A stretch of 16,593 nt of DNA, taken from contig NW_019091604.1 of assembly GCF_001949145.1 (NCBI RefSeq), forward strand, positions 1 to 16,593. Reading direction: 5' to 3'. Below, one piece after another: positions 1 to 7,760 of this stretch. Positions within the stretch are counted from its first letter, which is position 1. Each line of letters begins with the position of its first letter. The notes beneath the pieces are model-generated. The model ran no database searches. It saw only the letters and a list, made by a program, of their open reading frames with translations, and was not told where the DNA came from. Made by a program: the position numbers and the translations under genes. Source of the DNA: Acanthaster planci. Its lineage: Eukaryota > Echinodermata > Asteroidea > Valvatida > Acanthasteridae.

Positions 1-267
1 TGCTACGATGGGGCGCAGAGGGATGTCCGGTTTGTGTATCTTCGGTTGGCCGAAGAGGCGGGGACATGTTGAGTTGGAAGTATGGAGTTGGCGGTACAGG
101 GTCATGGGAAGATGCCCAGAACGCTGGAGTGCAAGTAGTTAACCATTTATTCTCTTTTGTATAGACGGTGTAGGATCCTTGCGGAGGGGACGGTATGTAC
201 CCGACTTCAGGATGTCCCACACCTTCTTGTCGTAGTCGGCCTTGTTCATTATGACTGTGGCATTGCC
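1..267 (-). pseudogene. Penelope-like retroelement reverse transcriptase fragment
   Basis: Read on the minus strand from 267 down to the window edge, one frame gives a protein typical of the region leading into the reverse transcriptase core of Penelope-like elements. It opens with GNATVIMNKADYDKKV, continues through KDPTPSIQKRIN and ends with PKIHKPDIPLRPIVA. The PKIHK..PLRPIV block is a hallmark of this RT class. A TAA stop (139-141) interrupts the frame, and another stop lies just upstream of 267, so this is a decayed, 5'-truncated copy that continues beyond the left edge. It belongs to the host's repeat load and is separate from the large element at 1951-14966. It could alternatively derive from a related RT family, but the PLRPIV block favours Penelope. 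Confidence 0.78.
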
Positions 268-1945
268 TTAAGAAACCAAAGTTTTGTTGTTGAGTATACA
301 TGTAAAATACATGTAAAAATAGTACCCCCACCATCTTTACGTGAGTGTAAAAAAAAAAGAAAAGATGCATGCTATGCACCCAGGAGGATGGATGACCACC
401 GATATCTTCCTTTTAATATTTCTGTCCACCTGGACAAGAGACCTTTTTGACTTACCAATTTCACATTTTCTATCATACCCTTAATAAAGTTGGTTGAAGA
501 AACCACAAACTGCAAGTCTTAGGCAAATTCCTTGAGGGCTCTATGGATATAGCACAATGGTGTCTGGAAATTACATTGTTTAAAATGAGTTTAATATGTG
601 AGCTGCAACGTGAATAATTAATGTTTTTGCCAGACCATTCAAAGAAAAAAAAGTATGTCCTTAGTCTGCTTTAACAGTGCTTGACCTTGACCAAGTTGTT
701 AAGACCGTGCTTGTGTTCATGCCTTACACATGTATAAACAAGATGGAGGCATGGTTTGCCCAGTTCTAAAGCCACCACTTACCAAAACAGAACATGAGGC
801 AATGTAAGATGAATGACACAATTTCTCAGATGTAGAACTGAGCAGGCATATGTCTGTTAGTTTTTCAGTCAATAATAAAAGTCACACAAAATTGCAGTAG
901 GTATTCAGAAACACAATTTAAAAGAAAATGTAGGAAAGGTATTGGAATTCTATGGCGTGTTTTGTGGAAAATCAGAGAACGCATTTCGGAGCAGAATTCC
1001 TAATTTTCATGAAATTTTTGATGATTGCCGACAAACATGCAAGATGTCAAAGAGGTGGTTGGTAATCTCGGTCCAAAAAGGCTCTAAATTTTTTTTATGA
1101 AATGCCTTCTTTAAAATTTTCGTCGAAATTGAAGATCAATATGATTAAAACAATGGCAATGACTTCCCCATCATGACTCGAATTATACTTTTTAAACGTT
1201 CTTTTAATTGCAACATTTTATATGTTGGTGATTGTTTGCAATGTACCTAGCATTATATAAATGTTTATAAATGCAGTGGTAAGAATTTTTTCTTTAGATG
1301 ATAGAGCATTCTATTCCATGATCAAAAGCTTAGTGGAATAGAACTTTCAGTCTGTCACCTATGAAAATATTCTTTTCACTGCATAAATGTGACACATTAG
1401 TTTTGTAAAATGCCTAGATAAATCTACTGTGTACAAGGTTCCATTTTGCTTTTTTAGTCCTGCATGAAACTGCAGCAAGAAGTTGTCGTTTCAGTACAGC
1501 TCCATCAAGAGAGAACCATTCATACCAGGTATTCAACATTTGATCTAAATACATGCAATTATCAGATGGTTCTATCACACTGATTTAAGGGATGAGTGTA
1601 TGCCAAGTGTTTGGGCAAATATTCAGATATTATGCAGTGTGTCATAATGTCCCAGTAGTCCAAGAAATTGTGTTTTTGGGTCATGGATTTTCATAACTTT
1701 GTCATGGAAAAGTCGTGGAATTAAATTGTCCTTTAGGTGCAGGAAGCCTGTTGTAAACACTAACTGAATGAAGCACTCAAATAGCTAATTGTGAATATTT
1801 TAGAAGCACCAGAGAGTTTAATAAATAGTTAAAATATCAATGTTCACTCTCAGAATTTCATGCAATAGAAAATGCATTGTTGTCATTTTGATTTCATGAT
1901 TTGAGGCAGTTTTTCCATGTGTGTAACTCGCAAACTTATGCATGC
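268..1945. other. Host flanking DNA, no gene recognised
   Basis: This AT-rich stretch has stops in all frames and no long open frame that looks coding. It holds scattered AATAAA-type signals and short A or T runs. Nothing in it resembles the viral genes to the right. The only coding-like piece is a possible 71-bp exon at 1458-1528, bounded by a pyrimidine-rich AG and a CAG/GT junction, which is too short to trust alone. The stretch is probably intron or intergenic host DNA. Confidence 0.6.
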
Positions 1946-1950
1946 CTTTG
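1946..1950. repeat. Left target-site duplication (CTTTG)
   Basis: CTTTG directly precedes the left terminal repeat and recurs at 14967-14971 directly after the right one. Mavericks usually make 6-bp duplications. Extending to six bases gives one mismatch (CCTTTG against TCTTTG, or CTTTGA against CTTTGC, depending on where the element end is drawn). This fits a decayed 6-bp duplication or a 5-bp one. Confidence 0.7.
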
Positions 1951-2282
1951 AGTAGTAGAGGGGAGTCGGTTTCACCCCAGCCACTCCTTCACTCATCGTC
2001 GCCCAGTTTACCACAGAATACCCAAACTAAACCACGGCAAAATCAAAATACCCCAAACACCTGCGACCCAGTTTTGTAAAACATTAAAAAGGCCATGCCC
2101 CCTTGGCATTCCGAAAACATCTGAAAACCGTCTTGACCTCATAAGACCCGCGTTCCAGTTTTGCCATGATTTAGTTTCCGATTACCGTGAAAAGGGACAA
2201 TGAGTGAAGGCCTGGTCGATCCGAAACACGACTCCCCTCTACTACTACTATTTCAGTAAAAAATTGAAATTAAATTTAAAAA
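1951..2282 (+). repeat. Left terminal inverted repeat, internally palindromic
   Basis: It begins AGTAGTAGAGGGGAGTCG and matches the reverse complement of 14639-14966 along its length with about ten percent differences and small indels. Within it, the outer arm and the inner arm (which ends CGACTCCCCTCTACTACT near 2229-2248) are imperfect inverted copies of each other. Both arms carry TTCACTCAT followed by a C-rich tract, then an ACTAAA-CA-GGCAAAA block. Similarity to the right repeat continues about 30 bp inside the inner end motif, to about 2282. Confidence 0.92.
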
Positions 2283-2335
2283 CAAATTTATAAATCCAAA
2301 TGCCGTACTTTTGCCACTAATTTTGAATACGCTAA

Positions 2336-2515
2336 TTGGTCGCCGTTCACGCGGCGTGGTTAATTGCCAAAGGCTACGAATCGCAACAAGATTTAATCAC
2401 GCAGGGAAAGCTCGACATGCGAAACCGCATTTGTTTAGTGAGAAAAACCAAGACTAGCAAACAAGTGTACAAGTCGAAAGAAATATTTATTCCAGATGAT
2501 TTATGCGCCGCTTAA
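2336..2515 (+). pseudogene. C-terminal fragment of an unrecognised gene
   Basis: An open frame of 59 codons runs to TAA at 2513-2515. Its protein is charged and soluble in character, including GKLDMRNRICLVRKTKTSKQ and ending IFIPDDLCAA. A stop precedes it at 2333-2335. The neighbouring frame upstream also looks coding (TNFEYANW near 2315), so the true gene probably starts between the terminal repeat and 2300 and is broken by a frameshift. It is the first gene inside the left repeat. I do not recognise a family. Confidence 0.45.
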
Positions 2516-2535
2516 AATGAAAAAAAAATAGAAAC

Positions 2536-2546
2536 TATATAAAAGG
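2536..2546 (+). promoter_or_regulatory. TATA-like promoter of the Cys-rich gene
   Basis: TATATAAAAGG lies only two bases before the ATG at 2549. Closely similar AT-rich TATA blocks lie just before several other starts in the element (4273-4280, 7061-7068, 10201-10211, 14623-14632), which supports a shared viral promoter motif. If it acts as a normal TATA box, transcription would begin inside the coding frame, so it may instead mark a very short leader. Confidence 0.45.
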
Positions 2547-2548
2547 AT

Positions 2549-2974
2549 ATGATAGACCATAAAACAAATGTTAATTGTTATTTTTGCAAAGACACGAGAA
2601 ATTTAATTGACTTGATAGATTCGTACGATTGCTTTCATTGTTTAATTTCCGACCGTTTATGCAAATGCACCGATTGTAAAGAGTGCCACGATTGTCACAA
2701 ATGTAATGACTGCGCCATATGTAACGATTGCTCTAATTGCAACGATTGTGGTAGATGTGTAAATTGCATGGCTTGTTTTGATTCATACGACTGTCAAAAT
2801 TCAAATGCCTTGGACAGTTGCAAGGACTGTTACGAGTGCAGCAATTGTATCGAATGTTTCGGTTGTACATATTGCACCGGCTGTGTAAATTGTGTCGAGT
2901 TGGAAGGAATGGATCACGTGGTGCTCGTAAACGGCAAGCATAAAAAGCAGAGACACGTGCGATTCAGCGACTAA
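2549..2974 (+). CDS. Cysteine-triplet-repeat protein
   Basis: This intact ORF of 141 residues holds 28 cysteines. From residue 40 to 76 every third residue is Cys (for example CNDCAICNDCSNCNDCGRC). A second strict Cys-x-x run spans residues 91-115. The spacer pairs are rich in Asn and Asp. The N-terminus has two further CxxC pairs (residues 10-13 and 28-31). The C-terminal 20 residues are basic and His-rich, without cysteine. There is no signal peptide or membrane segment. The period could support dense metal binding or a three-sided beta-helix with one Cys per face, but that is inference. The ATG follows a TATA-like box directly. A coding-like frame continues past the stop in a shifted frame, so the present C-terminus may not be original. 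I know no firm family assignment. Confidence 0.85.
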   Translation: MIDHKTNVNCYFCKDTRNLIDLIDSYDCFHCLISDRLCKCTDCKECHDCHKCNDCAICNDCSNCNDCGRCVNCMACFDSYDCQNSNALDSCKDCYECSNCIECFGCTYCTGCVNCVELEGMDHVVLVNGKHKKQRHVRFSD

Positions 2975-3071
2975 ACTTGACACAGATTTATACAAAATTG
3001 GACTAATTATTGAATATGACATTGACGTTGAAATAGAAATCCCACCCAAGTTAATAGATGCGACTGAATAA
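2970..3071 (+). pseudogene. Possible frameshifted tail or small gene remnant
   Basis: This open stretch of 33 codons plus TAA overlaps the stop of the Cys-rich gene in the next frame. It reads as an acidic, beta-like segment (IGLIIEYDIDVEIEIPPKL). It could be the original tail of the Cys-rich protein after a one-base shift, or the end of a separate small gene. The composition looks coding but the piece is short. Confidence 0.25.
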
Positions 3072-3111
3072 AAATGAAAAAAATCTATGCCAAAGCCGGA
3101 AAATCAGAACC

Positions 3112-3790
3112 ATGTCAACCCAAGTATATATCGTTTCAGACGACTACGAGCGTCTCAATGCCGACAACTGTGACCCCAACGTCACCTATGGTCCTTTTGA
3201 TCCAACTCGATTAATCATGTCAAAACCCGTGATTAAAGAAGGCACTCACGTGAGTCAATGCAGCTCGCGCATTTTTTATGATCACAACGGCCAAAAAAAC
3301 GCCTGTTGATTTATGAAGATAGAACCCTGTTACAGCATAAACCCGCTTTACAAATACGGCACTCGAGATAAAACGCCAGATTTAGTGGGTCGGCAAATTT
3401 GCTTACCTTACACGCCTAAGAACCAAATGTACTCTACGTTAAAATAGATCCCTATGCCGCTCTATTCGATCACCGAAAAAGACCCATTGACTCATCAAAT
3501 ATCGATAAATTTATCAGTAAGAGCTGCGATGCGCAAACATTTATTTGTCCAAAAGAGGCATACAACAGTATTTACGGTTAACAGTCGTGCGGCGCCAGCG
3601 TACGGTATATAGTTACAGCGGCAATGTTGAAAATTAGAAACGACGGACTAATTTCAAATAAGTCTCTGTTGCAAGTGTTTAGCAGATCTGAATCTCCCGT
3701 GAAATTAAAAGTCGATTGAGTTATGAATCAATTGAACCTCGGTTATTTCTCGGAATAAATGAGGTTATTTTCACGTCACTCGTTCCTTAA
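3112..3790 (+). pseudogene. Broken gene of unknown function
   Basis: The best start is the ATG at 3112, giving MSTQVYIVSDDYERLN. The frame is open to a TGA at 3307-3309 and stays coding-like beyond it until about 3425. It then shifts to a second frame (IDPYAALFDHRKRPID) that runs with one TAA (about 3580) to a TGA near 3720. A third frame carries on to TAA at 3788-3790. About 225 codons in all, with at least two stops and one or two frameshifts. No membrane segment is seen. The residues SCGASVRYIVTAAM look well conserved, but I do not recognise the family. A short Ser-Cys-Gly match to adenain-type proteases is not backed by a His or Asp motif, so I do not call a protease. Confidence 0.55.
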
Positions 3791-3858
3791 ATAAATGGAT
3801 TATTATTAATAAAATTGACATAAGCAGAGATTTATCATTTAACCAGCTCATTGCCTAA

Positions 3859-4265
3859 ATGGCCAACCCCACCACCACGACCAGGAAAAACGTAATAGAT
3901 GACAGATATGCATGTCGACATTGCGGTCTAATTTTTGGGTGGGTTCCTTCATACACCCCTGAAGACATAGATGGATATTACCAGCATCACGTTTGGAAGA
4001 AACCACCACCACCAAAACCGAGAAAGACTTTGAGAGAACTTAACATTGAATTGCCCAGTGAACAATCAGGTCGCATAGAATATGTGTTAAATCGAGTTTT
4101 AGATTGCAAGATATCTAGAGGTAAACCGTTGAAGGCTTTAATCGCGGTATGTTATCAAGATGCAATCGGGGAGGACGATTTAAAAGTAAAAGATTTGTTT
4201 CAAGTTTCGGATAAGCACTGGTAAAACGCCTCGACAAATTAAACCTCGCCAAACAAGATTTTTAA
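3859..4265 (+). pseudogene. Zinc-knuckle protein with possible TFIIB-like cyclin-box region
   Basis: The ATG follows the TAA of the preceding frame directly. The first 121 codons are open to TAA at 4222-4224. A one-base shift would carry 13 more coding-like codons to TAA at 4263-4265, so the gene has probably lost only its tail. Residues 18-25 hold YACRHCGL, a CxxCG zinc knuckle, followed by a His pair near residue 43 and a Pro-rich linker (KKPPPPKPRK). The rest is helical, with RGKPLKALIAVCYQDA then LFQVSDKHW. The knuckle plus helices with an RG....A.IA.C pattern recall TFIIB-type factors, in which a zinc ribbon precedes cyclin boxes. Only one cyclin-like repeat and one Cys pair are visible, so this is a hypothesis. 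A viral late-transcription role would fit but is unproven. Confidence 0.5.
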
Positions 4266-4272
4266 AATCGTG

Positions 4273-4280
4273 TATATAAT
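4273..4280 (+). promoter_or_regulatory. TATA-like box before the 4284 gene
   Basis: TATATAAT lies three bases before the ATG at 4284-4286, matching the position of the element's other AT-rich start-proximal motifs. It also follows the likely end of the upstream zinc-knuckle gene by a few bases. Confidence 0.4.
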
Positions 4281-4283
4281 AAA

Positions 4284-5214
4284 ATGGAGACTCACACGTT
4301 TTACTCGACCAAAAGCGAGCAGACGTTTAGATTAGAAAATTAAATCGGCAATTTAAAAGGTGTTAAAAAAAATTAAAGTCAGAAAAGTAAGCTTTCGCCA
4401 GGGTTATTTCAACATTACAAAATCCACCGAAATTGAATTGCAAACTCAAATCGAAGGAAGCCCTGCAGAAAGAGCTTTCGATGAAGTTAGACCAGCAATA
4501 CAGGCTGACTCACCAATATCTGTTATTAAGACGAATAATATAAAAGCACTTGAACTGATAGTATCGTTTTCAGAATTGCAGATGGATACTTTGGTTCTGC
4601 TTTACGACGTAATAAGAGACTACATTCGAGCTTACGAGGCGGGTACTTTAGAAGAATTCAGTGACTAAATTAGTCAAAAAATAAATGACCTTGAGAATCT
4701 AATCAGAACGTTAACAAATAAACGTTCGGGATTAAGTTTAATATCAGACGAAGAGAAAGAAAACGCATTAATTTATTTAATACTTTTAACTCGATGCCAA
4801 GTCGATACTTACAAAGAAGTCCGCCGCAGCGCTTTAGAATTTATTCATGAGGGATTTTTAGGCTACGACAACGAAGAAAGAACGAGAACCATCAGAGCCG
4901 CTCAAACCGAACCCAGGCCCACTCTTTTAGTCACGGCTTCTGGTTCAAACGCCCCGGTGATGCATCGATTGCACCAGAGAGAAACGCTCACGGATTTTTT
5001 ACAGGGAAATGTAATTATTCCACCCAGGTTTTACAACGTGGATTGGTTTAATTTTATTTTAAACGCCATTCCGGGTGTGAGTTTTAAAGTTCACGAAAAT
5101 TCAAATTTGGTAACGATAATGATAACTGATTTAAATCTCAGATTAAAGTTGGGTAAAGAAGTCGGCAAACTTTTAAATCTGCTAAGAGGTAGGCTCGTGC
5201 CGAAATCCTTTTAA
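4284..5214 (+). pseudogene. Broken virion-type gene of unknown function
   Basis: It starts METHTFYSTKSEQTFRLEN, meets a stop at about 4340 and shifts frame near 4360. It then stays in one frame to TAA at 5212-5214, with a single internal TAA at 4666-4668. The total is about 310 codons, one of the longer genes of the left block. The N-terminal part has alternating polar and hydrophobic strands (VSFRQGYFNI). The middle is helical (TLVLLYDVIRDYIRAY), and the C-terminal part has strand-rich segments such as VTIMITDLNLRLKLGKEV. No signal peptide or membrane segment is seen. Its place opposite the capsid block would suit a minor virion protein, but I cannot assign it to the penton family. Confidence 0.6.
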
Positions 5215-5286
5215 CGACCTTTGGATACACTGCTGAGAAATAAACGACCATTTTAATTGCTTTAAGGGGCGATCTTCTTACGCGTT

Positions 5287-5479
5287 GTGTACCGTGTCAG
5301 ACTCGAGCGAGCGGGTGAAGCCAGCAAAAAATTACCCGAACTAAACCAATCAGAACTTTAACCCAAACTAAAGCAACCGGTACCAGAAAAAAACGTTAAA
5401 CGTACACAACGAAGGAAAACTGTCTCTAACTATCGGAGCCATTGCCGTGGGTGGTCTCCTGTAAAAAGTATTAAATTAG
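5287..5479 (+). pseudogene. Remnant of a small single-pass membrane protein
   Basis: Coding-like pieces in two frames suggest a broken gene. One is a basic segment with KKLPELNQ, cut by TAA near 5360. The other is a hydrophobic segment, LSLTIGAIAVGGLL, followed by stops at 5462-5464 and 5477-5479. A basic N-terminal region followed by a short glycine-rich hydrophobic stretch resembles the layout of the intact membrane protein at 6707-7057. No clear ATG remains. It is the last plus-strand gene of the left block. Confidence 0.35.
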
Positions 5480-5585
5480 AACAATAAAAAGCATGGAAAA
5501 AAAACTTTTCAAATTTGAGAAGGGGTTTATTTTTTTGCCCAAAATTACGTTTTTCGTATAAAAGTCACAACTACGTAACCGACTG
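5480..5585. terminator. Convergent 3' ends with AATAAA on both strands
   Basis: The plus-strand block ends at about 5479 and the minus-strand block ends at 5586. Between them lie AATAAA on the plus strand (5483-5488) and AATAAA on the minus strand (plus-strand positions 5526-5531). The two poly(A) signals are set so that each block would be processed near the point where they meet. Confidence 0.5.
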
Positions 5586-6393
5586 CTAAAGACGAGCTTT
5601 TTCTAACTCATTTTCAACCTGTTGAATTTTTGCGTCTGCCTGATGTAATTTACCTTGATTTAAAATTAATCTAGCTCCCTTTACCGTTTGTAACGATTTA
5701 TCTAAAGCGACGAGTCTCTGTAGTTTAGTCCTTCGGTTTGAACGTCTACACCTCGTGTGAGGTCTTTTACGATGTCGCTAGCTAGATTTGCTTATTGGGG
5801 CGGTTCTACTAATTCTATGCTCTCGGGGTGAAGTTCCGCAAGTTTACGAGACACCTGGGCGGCTTCTTCTTTTGTTTTACCTGTCACGTAATTCCATAAG
5901 CGTAGGCCGCGCCTTATAAAATCTGTGCTCGCTTTGCTTTTGACTGTGCTCAACTTGAGAAATTTATTATTGTTATTTTTTCGGGTTAAAAGAACTTTTT
6001 TGCCTTCAAATTTGACATACAGGCGATGTTTACTATCTAAATTAAAAATGTTTGGGTCTTTAATTTCTGTTTCGTAATCAGTTTCTTTGTTAAAAGCAGA
6101 GTAAAAATCGTTCACTTTAGTTTCGTGCAACAATTGTCTAAGCTCCATTGAGTTGACTTGTCTTTCCAGTTCCGTTTCGTAGAGGATCGACGGCTTTAAT
6201 TAATTCATTGTATTGCTTTTCGATTTCTAAACCGCCTTATATTTTTTCTTCTGGCCCAACGTCAATTGACCTTGTAAAATTGGGGTCTTCTAACAACAAC
6301 GTTTCATTATTGTCCCAATCTAAATCGTCTTGATTTGTTTCTTTATCCAGATTTAACAGAGGTATTTCCCTCCGTATCAACTCCTCCAGCCAT
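5586..6393 (-). pseudogene. Broken late/virion-type gene of unknown function
   Basis: It begins at ATG 6393 (MAGGVDTEGNT) and shifts frame within 16 codons to an acidic region (DLDWDNNETLLLEDPNF) that contains one TAA. It shifts again near 6180 and then reads openly for over 110 codons to TAA at 5792-5794. That section contains DFYSAFNKETDYETEIKDPN and a strand-rich YVKFEGKKVLLTRK. Coding character continues past this stop and through one more shift to a helical, coiled-coil-like C-terminus (KLHQADAKIQQVENELEKAR) ending in TAG at 5586-5588. The total is about 270 codons. It is the last gene of the leftward block that includes capsid and ATPase, so a virion role is likely by context. No membrane segment is seen. 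Confidence 0.6.
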
Positions 6394-6411
6394 TTTTGTA
6401 ATATACATTTT

Positions 6412-6658
6412 TTAAGTGGTTTGTAAACTCGCGGGTAATATACCCTGTGACACTAACCAACCCTGAGTAGCCAACGAGCCGCTAGACACCACGGTCAATT
6501 TAAACGCGTCTTCGACGGATAATTTATTTAGATCTGGCGGTTTAATTTTAAATAACTTAATCGCTAACATCGGGTAGCCCATGGAAATCGCTGAGACCAC
6601 GCCACCGTGATAAACCGTGTTGGCGATTCCGTACGTCGATTGATTTATTGTTACTCAT
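6412..6658 (-). pseudogene. Small hydrophobic protein, frameshifted near its start
   Basis: The ATG at 6658 gives MSNNKSI before a one-base shift. The other frame then reads TYGIANTVYHGGVVSAISMG and continues openly to TAA at 6412-6414, about 80 residues in all. It has two moderately hydrophobic stretches (about VVSAISMGYPMLAIKLF and GSLATQGWLVSQGILPA), so it may associate with membrane. The ATG lies just after an AT-rich TATATTAAAA block. It sits between the intact membrane protein and the 6393 gene with very short spacing, as in a co-regulated late block. The family is not recognised. Confidence 0.55.
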
Positions 6659-6706
6659 TTTTAATATAAGGCATTTTTAATTTTATTCCATGTCTAAAAT
6701 TTCAGG

Positions 6707-7057
6707 TCACTCGCTGCGCTTGCTTTTTGGTTGAACAATTGGTCGAGCTTTCGCGGGCGTCGATTTATTTTTAAAAATTAAATATAACGCGAATGCGCCA
6801 GTCGCTAAACCACCCAGGATTAAATTTTTATTTTCCAAAACCGTTTCATAAATTTTATTTTCCGAGCTCAGGCCATTAGCTTCGCTCGCTTCGCCTAATT
6901 TCATTTTGGTCAACTGCTGCTTCATCTTTTTGTTATGCTCGGCTAATTGTTTACCTTGTTCCACTCGTTTTGGGTTTTTAACTTTCGTTGCCGTCTGTAC
7001 CTGCGTCTTTGCTGGACTGCTCGCGGGCGTTAGCGTTACTTTGGTAGTTGTTGGCAT
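6707..7057 (-). CDS. Intact basic single-pass membrane protein
   Basis: This is a 116-residue open frame with no break. Residues 1-25 are Thr/Pro/Ala-rich. Residues 27-54 are strongly basic and helical, including NPKRVEQGKQLAEHNKKMKQ. A membrane segment lies near residues 79-96 (LILGGLATGAFALYLIF), followed by a short basic Pro-rich tail. The G-x-x-LAE-x-N basic stretch ahead of a glycine-rich membrane helix is, from memory, a recurring pattern in small Maverick/adintovirus proteins thought to be virion components. No specific function is established here. ATG 7057 is chosen because a TATAAAAG box (7061-7068) lies directly before it. Confidence 0.8.
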   Translation of the reverse strand: MPTTTKVTLTPASSPAKTQVQTATKVKNPKRVEQGKQLAEHNKKMKQQLTKMKLGEASEANGLSSENKIYETVLENKNLILGGLATGAFALYLIFKNKSTPAKARPIVQPKSKRSE

Positions 7058-7060
7058 CTT

Positions 7061-7068
7061 CTTTTATA
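7061..7068 (-). promoter_or_regulatory. TATA-like box of the membrane-protein gene
   Basis: On the minus strand this reads TATAAAAG, three bases before the ATG at 7057. It matches the core TATAAAAGG seen before the Cys-rich gene at the other end of the element. Confidence 0.45.
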
Positions 7069-7109
7069 ATAAAAGCATTTTTATTTATTGACAGATGTTT
7101 AGTCGTTAT

Positions 7110-7539
7110 TTACATAGCTGCCACGGGCGATAAATAGACCCCGTATTTATAACAAATGTCTCATCGTCTGACTTATGATCGGGTCGTTGTTTAAATCTTT
7201 TGTCAAATTTTCTTCCGCGTTTAAATCGGTACTGCAACCGAGAAATTCAACGGGAGTGCCAATGCTTCGTAAAAGCGCGTACGAACTTAGAATCGCATTT
7301 CCCAAAGTGTTTACGATTTCTTTGCCAAATTCAACTTTGCACAGATTAAACAGTTTTTCTTGGTCTTGTGGATTTAGAGACTCGATATCTTTTATGGTCA
7401 ATTCCTTGCCGAGGCACTTCTTTGATTCGCCTGATACCACTATTGAACACAATCGATCTTTAATGTCATGTTTTGATTCGGTTGATTCTGTTTTAACTTT
7501 TGAATCGGCGAGAATTGATTTGACGTCGTCCTTTTTAAT
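7110..7539 (-). pseudogene. Broken small gene of unknown function
   Basis: An open minus-strand frame runs from 7539 to TAA at 7147-7149. The N-terminal third is charged (KSILADSKVKTESTESKHD). Then come ELTIKDIESLNPQDQEKLF and a moderately hydrophobic stretch near LGNAILSSYALL. A shifted frame continues at the end with KYGVYLSPVAAM and TAA at 7110-7112, which looks like the original C-terminus. No ATG is visible at the expected start; a stop lies at 7540-7542. Its length would be about 140 residues. It lies in the leftward capsid block, so a virion or late role is inferred from context only. Confidence 0.55.
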
Positions 7540-7685
7540 TTATGGTTTTTAAAATTCTTAAAGGTGTGTTTAAGTTTTAGATATTCAATTGTGAGGTGGT
7601 TAAGTTAATTGCAATAACTAGCTCAATAACTACCTGAATCACTTGTAACATTGCTGCTCTTTAATTACAAAAAAATTTTTAAAAA

Positions 7686-7719
7686 GCTTGAATTAAGCTA
7701 ACGTTAGCTTAGTTCAAGC
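7686..7719. repeat. 34-bp near-perfect palindrome
   Basis: The two 17-base halves (GCTTGAATTAAGCTAAC and its inverted partner) match at 16 of 17 positions around an AACGTT centre. The palindrome sits in the roughly 220-bp gap between the HNH-like gene and the next gene downstream. It is flanked by direct copies of AATAACTAGCT at 7613-7623 and 7734-7744. It could be a protein-binding site, a cruciform or transcript hairpin, or the core of a tiny inserted repeat. Confidence 0.75.
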
Positions 7720-7760
7720 AATGTCAAACAAATAATAACTAGCTGTTAATTACTTTCAAA

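Noticed and set aside
157-450. 97-codon plus-strand open frame at the left edge
   Set aside because: It lies mostly opposite the Penelope-like reverse transcriptase frame and has no domain-like features; it is an antisense shadow.
3540-3640. Adenain-like protease from a Ser-Cys-Gly match
   Set aside because: No supporting His or Asp motif with the right order or spacing; one short match is not enough.
7175-7552. 125-codon plus-strand frame
   Set aside because: It is antisense to the coding-like minus-strand gene at 7110-7539, has low-information composition and lacks a promoter box.
7686-7719. CRISPR or tandem-repeat array
   Set aside because: There is a single palindrome and only two direct repeats of 11 bp, with no regular spacer units.
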